Below, piece by piece: positions 14,658-23,204 of a stretch of 64,000 nt of DNA. The translations under genes were made by a program, and so were the position numbers. The notes under the pieces are model-generated. The model searched no databases. It had not been told where the DNA came from and saw only the letters and a program-made list of their open reading frames with translations. The stretch is from CBFDBF01 sp050304615 (GTDB lineage: Bacteria; Pseudomonadota; Gammaproteobacteria; Chromatiales; Chromatiaceae): NCBI GenBank assembly GCA_050304615.1, contig JBNLDW010000012.1:1-64000 (forward strand), written 5' to 3'. How positions within the stretch are numbered: position 1 is the stretch's first letter; the number at the start of each line of letters is the position of its first letter.

Positions 14658-16941
14658 GTGACTCCTCATCTATATCTGGAAATTGAAACCCACTCTTAAC
14701 TAATAGCGGTATTTCATCCGCCACTACTGGCTTACTGAAATAGAAGCCCTGGATATAAGGACACCCAAGTTTCTGTAGGAACTGTAGCTGTTCAAGTTTT
14801 TCAACCCCCTCGGCAATAACATCAAAATCAAGGCCATCAGCCATGTTGACAATGGCCTTGACCATCATGACGGATGCTTTGTCATTTGGCAGGTTTTTAA
14901 CGAACGCACGGTCAACCTTAAGGGTGTCTATATCCAACTTTTTTAATACGGAGAGGGAGGAGTAACCGGTACCAAAATCATCGACCGCTATTCTGACGCC
15001 TACCTGGTGTAGTTTACGGCATATCTTGGCATGCTGTTCCGCATCACGGCTCATGCTTTCAGTGATCTCTATTTCCAGCTCACCCTCGTCTAGGTCGTGA
15101 TCAAGCATGGCTTGATTTACCACCTCGACAAAATTAGGTGAACTGAAGTGAGAAGATGATACATTTACCGCCATATTCAGTTTTAGGCCCGCTGCCTTCC
15201 ACTGTTGTAGCTGTTGACATGCCGTTGTCAGCACCCACTCACCGATTTTATTGATCAGGCCGATACGTTCTGCTGCTGCGATAAATTTATCTGGTTGCAC
15301 TATACCGCGTTGCGGATGGTGCCAGCGTATGAGTGCTTCAACTCCGCTCATTCCCCTCTGTTTGAGTGATACTTTAGGCTGGTAAACCAGCTTGAATTCA
15401 TTGTTGATTAGTGCCTGTTGTAGCTCTTTTTCAAGTTTCAGACGCTGCACAATACCTACTGTCATCTCTGCATCATAAAAGGCAAAGTCATGCTCAAGGT
15501 CTATTTTTGCTATGTGCATTGCGGTATCGGCCGCTTTTAGCAGGGTATCTACGTCGTTCCCATCCTGTGGGTATATAGCGATACCAATACTCATCTTAGG
15601 GGTGATCTTCTGTTCGTCAATCACTATCTCTTGGAAGTTTTTTGCAAGACAGCGCTTGGTTATCTGGGTCACAGCGTCATTGTCCTGTATGTTGGCCATA
15701 ACCATACTGAATTTATCGCCACCGATGCGTGCCAGAAAATCCTCTGCTCGGATTTTCGCCTTAAGCTGGGCAGAAAATTTTTGCAGAAATAGGTCGCCGT
15801 TTGCATATCCCATTTCATCGTTGATTTGTTTGAAGCCATCAATATCAATGTATATTACTGCCAGTTGCAGATTGTTCCGATCAGAGTGTTTAATCTGTTC
15901 AATCAGGTGTTGACGAAAATGTCCTAGATTTGCCAACCCGGTGAGATCATCGAAGTAGGCCATATCCATCATCTTTTGTTCGGCAGATTTAATGGCCGAT
16001 ATATCTTGCACTGTGCCAAGGATGAGTTTCTTGTTGGAAATATCTGTAACCTGCTTGATAACCTGGTTCATATCTATCCATTTATCAGCTTTACTACTAT
16101 GCAGACGGTACTCAATACCATTCTCTTCACCGCGATAACGTGCGGCGTCCATGGCTGTTTGAAAACGGTTGCGATCATCCTTATGGATCCTGTCTAGATA
16201 GAAGTCCAGGTTTACAAACTGATCAGTGATGCCGCACATCGAGCTCAGGTTGGGAGATAGCTGCAGCTGCTCAGATTCTATGTTCCACTGCCAGTAGCCA
16301 ATGTGCGCGGCTTGTTCGGTTGCAGCCAGCAGGGTTAGATTGTGCTTCTCCATATCCTCCCGCAGTGCCAGTAGTTCAAGGTTTTTGGAGCCAATATCAC
16401 GTCCTCCCCTGATAATGAATATATGATAAAGCAGTACCAGCACGGCAAGTTCATATGCAAAGAGACTGTTTTCCAGTAACAGGCGGGCCTCTGTATTAAC
16501 CAGAATAATGAGCAGAAACAGAGTTGCAATAAAGCGATCATAGGCGAGTGAGGCGATGGCAACACCGGCTATTCCGCCCATAGTTAGGATCATCATTGCT
16601 TGATAGGCTTGGGAATCATGAGGGTAAAATAGCCATAAAGATGCAGACCAGAGAATGGCTGTCAGAGTTGCACCGATATTGAATTGCAGTCGCCAGTTAC
16701 GGCATTGTTTATCATGGTAGCTGAGACGGGCATACATAATTGCCGCTCCCAGGCGAAACAGGCTGAGGGCAGAGAGTAGTGCGAGCCAGATCCATGCACT
16801 AACAGGATTTTCTCTTAGGCCAATTACGAGAACCAATATAACGGCCAATATTATATGGCCGGCTGCAGAAAACTTTAAACCTTCATAAAGTTGGTCTGTC
16901 TGTTTGCTGAAGATGGCGGTTTTTCTTGGATCCAGTGGCAT
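14626..16941 (-). CDS. Membrane-bound PAS-GGDEF-EAL cyclic-di-GMP protein, degenerate GGDEF
   Basis: A 771-residue signalling protein. About six membrane helices fill residues 25-180, followed by a PAS-like sensor (about 205-315, AAHIGYWQWNIESEQLQLSP). The GGDEF domain (about 330-490) has the active loop GGDKF instead of GG(D/E)EF. The EAL domain (about 505-755) keeps EALIRW, EIEITES, DDFGTGYSSL, the K in DTLKVDRAF and AEGVE. This predicts an active c-di-GMP phosphodiesterase with a cyclase domain that is inactive or only binds GTP. The signal sensed is unknown. It overlaps the convergent small gene by 32 bases. Confidence 0.9.
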   Translation of the reverse strand: MPLDPRKTAIFSKQTDQLYEGLKFSAAGHIILAVILVLVIGLRENPVSAWIWLALLSALSLFRLGAAIMYARLSYHDKQCRNWRLQFNIGATLTAILWSASLWLFYPHDSQAYQAMMILTMGGIAGVAIASLAYDRFIATLFLLIILVNTEARLLLENSLFAYELAVLVLLYHIFIIRGGRDIGSKNLELLALREDMEKHNLTLLAATEQAAHIGYWQWNIESEQLQLSPNLSSMCGITDQFVNLDFYLDRIHKDDRNRFQTAMDAARYRGEENGIEYRLHSSKADKWIDMNQVIKQVTDISNKKLILGTVQDISAIKSAEQKMMDMAYFDDLTGLANLGHFRQHLIEQIKHSDRNNLQLAVIYIDIDGFKQINDEMGYANGDLFLQKFSAQLKAKIRAEDFLARIGGDKFSMVMANIQDNDAVTQITKRCLAKNFQEIVIDEQKITPKMSIGIAIYPQDGNDVDTLLKAADTAMHIAKIDLEHDFAFYDAEMTVGIVQRLKLEKELQQALINNEFKLVYQPKVSLKQRGMSGVEALIRWHHPQRGIVQPDKFIAAAERIGLINKIGEWVLTTACQQLQQWKAAGLKLNMAVNVSSSHFSSPNFVEVVNQAMLDHDLDEGELEIEITESMSRDAEQHAKICRKLHQVGVRIAVDDFGTGYSSLSVLKKLDIDTLKVDRAFVKNLPNDKASVMMVKAIVNMADGLDFDVIAEGVEKLEQLQFLQKLGCPYIQGFYFSKPVVADEIPLLVKSGFQFPDIDEESPNHPYLTTAH

Positions 16942-17309
16942 AGCCTGCTATCAATTTCTTGTCGGGCAGTTATAATTCATTGCTGGCACCAGCAAGAGCT
17001 CCCTTGGGCGAGAACGTTGTGAGGGCGCTCCAAGCACTTACCGGTTATCGATTATGACGTGATCTCGGCGTGATTCCGGTAGCTGCAAGGAAAACCAAGC
17101 GCCTGAGCGCAACATTTGGCCTTAGTTACATGCAAATATATCTATCGGCTCGATACGCTATTTCTTTAGGCTGGACTACAGCCCTGATGGTGCAGGATAT
17201 ATCGTTGAATTTGCAGGATTAATGAACACATATTCCTATTATACCTTGCGGGTTACTTTGTGACTGCTACAGTAGGTTCCCGGATGGATCACAGATTTTC
17301 GGATAATTG
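16942..17309. promoter_or_regulatory. 368-bp intergenic region upstream of parE with paired direct repeats
   Basis: Divergent control region between the GGDEF/EAL gene and parE; no ORF or RNA gene is recognised. Two direct copies of TGCAGGAT (17191-17198 and 17212-17219) lie 21 bp apart, two helical turns, which suits an operator. A weak promoter TTGAAT (17205) -18- CATATT (17229) overlaps them, and TATTATA (17237) is another -10-like word. These calls are low-confidence. Confidence 0.35.
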
Positions 17310-19199
17310 ATGAGCAACAGTTCCTATAATGCCTCTGATATTGAGGTGCTCAGCGGCCTAGAGCCGGTGCGTAAGCGGCCTGGTATGTATACCGACACCT
17401 CCTGCCCAAATCATATGGCACAGGAGGTGGTGGACAACAGTGTGGATGAGGCAGTGGCTGGATTTGCCACCACTATAGATGTCTCACTATATAAGGACGG
17501 ATCCCTGGAGGTGACAGATGATGGTAGGGGCATGCCAGTTGATCTTCACCCACAGGAGGGGCGGCCCGGGGTTGAGGTAATCCTCACCAAGCTACACGCC
17601 GGTGGCAAATTCTCCAACAAGAACTACCGTTTCTCTGGAGGACTACATGGAGTTGGGGTATCGGTGGTCAATGCCCTCTCCCTGCACCTGGAGGTGTGGG
17701 TCAAGCGTGATGGCAAAGAGTACAACATGGCCTTCGCCGATGGCGAGAAGGCATCAGAGCTGGAGGTCGTGGGTAGTGTAGGTAAGAATAACAGCGGCAC
17801 TACGGTGCGGTTCTGGCCAGATCCCAAGTACTTTGACACTGTAAAGTTCACTAAGCGTCACCTGCTGCATCTGCTGCGAGCAAAGGCGGTGCTCTGTCCT
17901 GGTCTGCTGGTGCGTTTTTGGGACGAGGCGAGCGGTGAGGAGACGGAGTGGGTATATGAGGATGGCCTCAAGGATTATCTACTAGACGAGTTGCAGGAGC
18001 TGCCGATCTTGCCGGATGAGCCTTTTATCGGTTCCATGTCAGGTAATAACGAGGCGGCGGAGTGGGCAGTGGTCTGGCTGCCGGAGGGCGGAGATGCCAT
18101 AACCGAGAGTTATGTCAATCTTATCCCCACGGCGCAGGGCGGTACTCATGTGAATGGGTTGCGTACCGGTCTGACGGATGCGGTCAGGGAGTTCTGTGAA
18201 TTTCGTAGTCTATTACCGCGCGGTGTCAAGCTGACCCCTGATGATGTATGGAACCGCTGTAGTTATATTTTGTCAGTAAAACTGTCTGAGCCACAATTTT
18301 CTGGTCAGACCAAAGAGAGGCTTTCATCTCGCGAATGTGCTGCCTTTGTCACTGGGGTGGTGAAGGATGCCTTCAGCCTCTGGCTCAATCAGAATACCGA
18401 GGCTGGTGAGATGATCGCCGAACTGGCGATAGATGCGGCCCAGGCCAGGGCTAGGGCAGGACGCAAGGTTAGTAGAAAGAAGATTACCCAGGGACCAGCC
18501 TTGCCGGGCAAACTGGCGGATTGCAGTATTCCAGATCCCCGGCGTAGTGAGTTGTTTCTGGTTGAGGGCGATTCTGCCGGTGGCTCAGCCAAACAGGCCC
18601 GTGATCGGGAATTTCAGGCGGTCATGCCACTACGTGGGAAGATCCTCAATACTTGGGAGGTAGACTCTTCTGAAGTGTTGGCATCACAAGAAGTGCACGA
18701 TATTGCAGTGGCCATAGGGGTTGATCCAGGTGTGGATGATCTCTCTCGTCTGCGCTTTGGTAAAGTGTGTATACTCGCCGATGCCGACTCTGATGGAGCG
18801 CATATTGCCACTCTGTTATGCGCCCTGTTTCTGCGCCATTTTCGTAAACTGGTAGAGGAGGGGCACGTCTATGTGGCTATGCCTCCACTGTATCGTATCG
18901 ATGTAGGCAAGCGGGTATTTTACGCCTTGGATGATGGGGAGAAACAAGGAGTACTGGATCGTATTGCAGCAGAGAAGATCAAGGGTAAGATTAATGTGCA
19001 GCGCTTCAAGGGGCTGGGAGAGATGAACCCATTACAGCTGCGTGAGACTACGATCCATCCGGATACCAGGCGACTGGTGCAGTTGACCATAGAGTCAGGC
19101 GACAAGAGCAACAGTATTATGGACATGTTGCTGGCCAAAAAACGCTCTCCCGATCGCAGGGCGTGGCTACAGAGTAAGGGTGATCTGGCAGAGGTGTGA
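17310..19199 (+). CDS. parE: DNA topoisomerase IV subunit B (ParE)
   Basis: Encodes 629 residues. GHKL ATPase domain with VVDNSVDEA, DGRGMPVD and GGLHGVGVSVVNAL; transducer region with QFSGQTKERLSS; TOPRIM domain with LVEGDSAGGSAKQARDREFQ and DADSDGAHI. The length and the 'MPLRGKILN' version fit ParE rather than GyrB. With ParC it decatenates replicated chromosomes. ATG at 17310 is preferred to the TTG at 17307. parC lies 0.7 kb downstream with one gene between. Confidence 0.95.
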   Translation: MSNSSYNASDIEVLSGLEPVRKRPGMYTDTSCPNHMAQEVVDNSVDEAVAGFATTIDVSLYKDGSLEVTDDGRGMPVDLHPQEGRPGVEVILTKLHAGGKFSNKNYRFSGGLHGVGVSVVNALSLHLEVWVKRDGKEYNMAFADGEKASELEVVGSVGKNNSGTTVRFWPDPKYFDTVKFTKRHLLHLLRAKAVLCPGLLVRFWDEASGEETEWVYEDGLKDYLLDELQELPILPDEPFIGSMSGNNEAAEWAVVWLPEGGDAITESYVNLIPTAQGGTHVNGLRTGLTDAVREFCEFRSLLPRGVKLTPDDVWNRCSYILSVKLSEPQFSGQTKERLSSRECAAFVTGVVKDAFSLWLNQNTEAGEMIAELAIDAAQARARAGRKVSRKKITQGPALPGKLADCSIPDPRRSELFLVEGDSAGGSAKQARDREFQAVMPLRGKILNTWEVDSSEVLASQEVHDIAVAIGVDPGVDDLSRLRFGKVCILADADSDGAHIATLLCALFLRHFRKLVEEGHVYVAMPPLYRIDVGKRVFYALDDGEKQGVLDRIAAEKIKGKINVQRFKGLGEMNPLQLRETTIHPDTRRLVQLTIESGDKSNSIMDMLLAKKRSPDRRAWLQSKGDLAEV

Positions 19200-19233
19200 A
19201 CACTCTGTTTGGAAAATATATACGGGAATGAAT

Positions 19234-19824
19234 ATGAGACAATCTTATCTACTTTTAGTAATAACCGCCTTTTTACTGGTATTGGCGACAGATGTCAGCG
19301 CCAGGAAACCGATCCCTATTGTTGATGAGATGCCCAACAAGGGAGATATTTCGGAAGATCAGATCACAGAATATAAGTGGGAGGAGGGGAGCACTAAAAT
19401 ACCGCCATACCCAGAAGACGACAATTTGCTGGAATTTATAGTCGATGCGTCGGAAGACCGTTTTGAGTATTTTATCGATACGAGTTCAATTTCGGTTGGA
19501 GAGAATGACTCTGTAATCCGCTATACACTAGTGATCAGCTCCACGACAGGGGCGAAAAATGTCTTTTATGAGGGGATGCGTTGTGACAGTGCCGAGTATA
19601 AGATATATGCGTTCGGTACTGGCGATGGCAAGCTTAAGCCATTTCGTGAGCCGGAGTGGCGTCCGATTCAGAATCTAAGGCACATAAAGTATCGCAAGGA
19701 TCTACTTGAGCACTACCTGTGTACTCCACCCTTTCCGCGCGATCCAGAAGAGGCCATAAACACCATAAAGCACCCCCACTGGGAAGAGTACCAACAAACT
19801 GAATACCAGAGATGGTTTAAATAA
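19234..19824 (+). CDS. CNP1-like family secreted protein
   Basis: About 196 residues with a signal peptide (LLLVITAFLLVLATDVSA). The mature part contains EFIVDASEDRFEYFIDTSS, VIRYTLVISSTTGAKNVFYEGMRC and EYKIYAFGTGDGKLKPFREPEW, the pattern of the CNP1-like family, in which a conserved Cys pairs with a later one (here LCTPPFPRDPEEA). Function of that family is unsettled. ATG 19234 sits 6 bases after CGGGA; ATG 19228 is the alternative. It lies between parE and parC, 34 bases after parE and 71 before parC. Confidence 0.75.
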   Translation: MRQSYLLLVITAFLLVLATDVSARKPIPIVDEMPNKGDISEDQITEYKWEEGSTKIPPYPEDDNLLEFIVDASEDRFEYFIDTSSISVGENDSVIRYTLVISSTTGAKNVFYEGMRCDSAEYKIYAFGTGDGKLKPFREPEWRPIQNLRHIKYRKDLLEHYLCTPPFPRDPEEAINTIKHPHWEEYQQTEYQRWFK

Positions 19825-19895
19825 GTGGCATCTGGTCCAGCCATATTCAGTATTGTTTACGTTCAAGTTTAAGTGTGCAGATAGAGTCATAAGCG

Positions 19896-22145
19896 ATGAG
19901 TAGAGAGCTGGAGTTAAATCTGGAGGGCATCGAGCAGATGCCGCTGAAGGAGTTCTCCGAGAAGGCATACTTGGATTACTCCATGTACGTTATTCTGGAT
20001 CGGGCACTGCCCCATATCGGAGACGGCCTCAAGCCAGTACAGCGGCGGATTGTCTATGCCATGTCTGAACTGGGTCTGTCGGCAGTCGCCAAATTTAAGA
20101 AGTCGGCCCGCACCGTGGGCGATGTGTTGGGTAAGTTTCACCCACATGGTGATAGTGCCTGTTATGAGGCGATGGTTCTGATGGCCCAGGGTTTCTCATA
20201 TCGCTACCCGCTGATTGATGGTCAGGGCAACTGGGGTTCTGCGGATGATCCCAAGTCATTCGCCGCCATGCGCTACACTGAGGCACGGTTGACGGCCTAC
20301 TCTCAGACGCTGTTGTCAGAATTGGGGCATGGGACGGTGGAATGGCAGCCAAACTTTGATGGCACCTTGCAGGAGCCCGTGGTGCTGCCGGCCCGTCTAC
20401 CCAATCTGCTGCTTAATGGTACTTCTGGTATAGCTGTTGGTATGGCGACTGATGTACCGCCACACAATCTGCGGGAGGTGGCTGCCGCATGTATCCATTT
20501 GTTGGAGAACCCAAGGGCTACCCTGGATGATCTGTGCAAGCATATTACCGGTCCAGATTTCCCTACCGCAGCAGAGATTATTACCCCAAAGTCAGAACTA
20601 CAGCAGATTTACCAAAAAGGGAACGGCAGCTTTCGACTGCGGGCTAGGTATGAGTTGGAGGGTGGTGATATTGTCATTACTGCCCTCCCGCATCAGGTTT
20701 CTGGTGCGCGTGTCATGGAGCAGATAGCCCAGCAGATGCAGGCGCGGAAACTACCGATGGTTGAAGATCTGCGGGATGAGTCGTGCCATGAGAATCCAAC
20801 CAGGCTTATTATCATGCCGCGCTCCAATCGGGTGGATATAGAGCAGTTAATGTCTCATCTATTTGCCACCACCGATCTGGAGCGGAGTTACCGGGTAAAC
20901 CTGAATGTCATTGGTCTTGATGGCAGGCCCCAGGTCAAGGATCTACGGCAGTTCCTCAAGGAGTGGTTGAAATTCCGTTATGACACTGTAGAGCGTCGCC
21001 TGAAGTACCGTCTTGGTAAGGTAAAAGACCGTTTGCACCTGCTGGATGGATTGCTGATTGCCCTGTTGAATATCGATGAGGTGATCAAGATTATCCGCAG
21101 CTCGGATAAACCCAAAGAGGAGCTGATGAAACGCTTCAAGCTCTCTGCAATCCAGGCCGATCATGTCCTTGATACCAAGCTACGCCAGTTGGCCCGGCTG
21201 GAAGAGATTAAGCTAAAGGCAGAGCAGAAAGAGCTGCAGCAGGAGCAGGAGCAGCTGGAGAAGACCCTCGGTTCAAAACAGCGTATGAAGACTATGATCC
21301 GCAAGGAGATCCAGGCGGATGCAGAGGAGTATGGTGATGAGCGCCGCTCCCCTATCGTCGAGCGGCAGTTGGCAGAGGCGCTGGGCGAGAACGATCTGCT
21401 TCCGAGTGAGCCGGTGACAGTTGTCCTTTCGGAGAAAGGTTGGGTCCGTAGTGCCAAGGGGCATGAAATTGACCCTACTGCACTGAACTACAAGGCAGGC
21501 GACAGCTTTCTTGATGCGGCACACCTGCGTAGCAATCAACAGGTAGTATTCCTTGATAGCGCTGGCCGCAGCTATTCTACCCCGGCTCATACCATGCCAT
21601 CTGCGCGTGGTCAGGGGGAGCCGCTTACCGGCAGGTTGTCACCGGCCGGTGATGCCGTATTTAGGGCGGTGCTAGGGGGAGATCCCGAGCAGTTATACCT
21701 AGTGGCATCAGATGCTGGATATGGTTTTGTGGTGCAGCTACAAGATTTCTACAGTAAAAACAGGACAGGTAAGGCACTGCTGACATTGCCTAGGGGGGCT
21801 CAAGTACTGCGGCCTGCCATGGTCTCCGATGTAGAGACTGATAGGGTGGCAGCCATCACCAATATCGGGCGCATGCTGCTGTTTCCTCTCTCCCAACTGC
21901 CTATCATGAGCCGCGGTAAGGGTAATAAGATTATCGGTATTCCAGGGAAGCGGGTGGTGGCACGGGAGGAATATGTGGTCGCCATAGCCGCTGTACCAGC
22001 CAGTGGCAAACTTACCGCCTTCTCTGGTAAGCGACACATCACCCTAAAGCCATCCGATCTGGATCACTACCAGGGGGAGCGTGGCCGCCGTGGGAATAAG
22101 CTACCGCGGGGTTTTCAGCGGGTAGATCGAGTGGTGGTTGAGTAG
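19896..22145 (+). CDS. parC: DNA topoisomerase IV subunit A (ParC)
   Basis: A 749-residue type IIA topoisomerase subunit. The breakage-reunion domain has Tyr127 in AAMRYTEARL as the DNA-linking residue. The quinolone-resistance region HPHGDSACYEAMVLMAQ keeps Ser87 and Glu91, the unmutated state. A coiled-coil stretch (about 430-470) and the C-terminal beta-pinwheel follow. It pairs with ParE encoded upstream. Length is normal. Confidence 0.96.
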   Translation: MSRELELNLEGIEQMPLKEFSEKAYLDYSMYVILDRALPHIGDGLKPVQRRIVYAMSELGLSAVAKFKKSARTVGDVLGKFHPHGDSACYEAMVLMAQGFSYRYPLIDGQGNWGSADDPKSFAAMRYTEARLTAYSQTLLSELGHGTVEWQPNFDGTLQEPVVLPARLPNLLLNGTSGIAVGMATDVPPHNLREVAAACIHLLENPRATLDDLCKHITGPDFPTAAEIITPKSELQQIYQKGNGSFRLRARYELEGGDIVITALPHQVSGARVMEQIAQQMQARKLPMVEDLRDESCHENPTRLIIMPRSNRVDIEQLMSHLFATTDLERSYRVNLNVIGLDGRPQVKDLRQFLKEWLKFRYDTVERRLKYRLGKVKDRLHLLDGLLIALLNIDEVIKIIRSSDKPKEELMKRFKLSAIQADHVLDTKLRQLARLEEIKLKAEQKELQQEQEQLEKTLGSKQRMKTMIRKEIQADAEEYGDERRSPIVERQLAEALGENDLLPSEPVTVVLSEKGWVRSAKGHEIDPTALNYKAGDSFLDAAHLRSNQQVVFLDSAGRSYSTPAHTMPSARGQGEPLTGRLSPAGDAVFRAVLGGDPEQLYLVASDAGYGFVVQLQDFYSKNRTGKALLTLPRGAQVLRPAMVSDVETDRVAAITNIGRMLLFPLSQLPIMSRGKGNKIIGIPGKRVVAREEYVVAIAAVPASGKLTAFSGKRHITLKPSDLDHYQGERGRRGNKLPRGFQRVDRVVVE

Positions 22146-22396
22146 CTAGGGCGTGAGTTTGGAGCTGGCATCTTCGGGTGGTGTTTATTTATTGAGTAAT
22201 AAACGCAAATCACCGCGAATTTACGCAAAAGATTTTGAATTATTTGCGAACGTTTGCGGTTGTTGGCGTCCATTTGCGGCTACATAACAAACGGCATAGA
22301 CATGTCACCCCATGTCTGTGCTAACTCTGCGTTAATTTCCAGTTTTCCGATAGGGCACAGGGCAGGGTATTTAGCATCGCTGGTAGTTAACAGGCG
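22146..22396. repeat. Intergenic region with CGCAAA/TTTGCG-type repeat relics
   Basis: Convergent gap between parC and the small minus-strand gene. It holds several short copies of the word CGCAAA/TTTGCG (22203, 22222, 22243, 22254, 22272) and ACCGCGAATTTACGC, resembling degenerate extragenic repeats. GTTTATT/AATAAAC (about 22183-22204) forms a 7-bp hairpin that may end parC transcription, without a T-run. No gene is seen. Confidence 0.4.
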
Positions 22397-22771
22397 CTAT
22401 TCATCACCATCTGCCGGTGATTTGTCGCTCTTCTCAAGCATCTTATCCAGCTGGTCGCCAAGAGCGCACTGTAGCTCTTTCCAAATCACTCGTTCAATGC
22501 TCGACGACAGTTTTTTGGCTGTCGTTGCGGCAACCTGTTGGGCCATCACTTGCAACTCACTCTCTATCTGCCGGTTTAGCTGTTTTCGCATTGCCGCTAT
22601 CAGGACTGTACGATCCGGCAGGTTGAGACCCTGGCCCTTGTTTGATGGTGATGCCTGTGGTTCTGACTCAATCTTATCGGAATCTACCACGTCATCCAGG
22701 ATCGGGATGCCATCTTTGTCGATAGCTACTGATACCTCATTCTGCTCGTCGTTGTCGAAATTATCGGCCAC
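22397..22771 (-). CDS. Small hypothetical protein downstream of holC
   Basis: Encodes 124 residues, starting at GTG (22771), whose G is the last base of the holC TAG stop, so the genes are coupled. An acidic disordered N-terminus contains DGIPILDDVVD, followed by a long amphipathic helical part (RTVLIAAMRKQLNRQIESEL ... ERVIWKELQCALGDQLDKML) and an acidic tail. I recognise no family. Position suggests co-expression with pepA and holC. Confidence 0.65.
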   Translation of the reverse strand: MADNFDNDEQNEVSVAIDKDGIPILDDVVDSDKIESEPQASPSNKGQGLNLPDRTVLIAAMRKQLNRQIESELQVMAQQVAATTAKKLSSSIERVIWKELQCALGDQLDKMLEKSDKSPADGDE

Positions 22772-23202
22772 TATTTATTGATCTCATGTGTATTTAATGG
22801 ATAACCGCGGTCACGATAGAAACGAAAGCGTTGGCGACTATCTTGTTTGATCTTCGCATCCTGATCTACCAGCTCTGCAACCCGGCTAAAACGGCTGAAA
22901 AACTCTGGCACATCGGTGGCCAGGTTAATCAACACATCGTGTTCATCTCCACTATTATCACCATCCCCTATCAGTATAGGGTTGAGCTCAGGATCGGTCT
23001 CAGAAGATATTCCATGGGGCAGAAAGCTACCTTGACGGAAGGTCCACAATAGTTGGTCAAGATGGCGCGACTCCGCTGCTGAGTTGGTGTGTAGGTATAC
23101 CCTGTGGCCCTGTTGCCACGCCTTTTCAGTCAAGCGACAGGCCAGACGATAGCGGTCGCCTTTTGCCTGTTCTCCCATAATGTAGAAATCAACTTGTGTC
23201 AT
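22771..23202 (-). CDS. holC: DNA polymerase III subunit chi
   Basis: A 143-residue chi subunit: MTQVDFYIMGEQAKGDRYRL and ACRLTEKAWQQGHRVYLHT at the start, LDQLLWTFRQGSFLPHG in the centre, and VLINLATDVPEFFSRFSRV, all typical of HolC. It links the clamp-loader psi subunit to SSB on lagging-strand DNA. It lies two bases after pepA on the same strand, as in E. coli. Confidence 0.93.
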   Translation of the reverse strand: MTQVDFYIMGEQAKGDRYRLACRLTEKAWQQGHRVYLHTNSAAESRHLDQLLWTFRQGSFLPHGISSETDPELNPILIGDGDNSGDEHDVLINLATDVPEFFSRFSRVAELVDQDAKIKQDSRQRFRFYRDRGYPLNTHEINK

Positions 23203-23204
23203 AT

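Noticed and set aside
16942..17309. c-di-GMP riboswitch upstream of the GGDEF/EAL gene
   Set aside because: The minus strand was scanned for a GEMM-type core and tetraloop pattern; nothing convincing was found.
22254..22781. 175-codon plus-strand ORF opposite holC-side genes
   Set aside because: It is antisense to the 22397-22771 gene, which is coupled to holC by an overlapping stop/start; Ser/Cys/Arg-rich composition is typical of a shadow frame.
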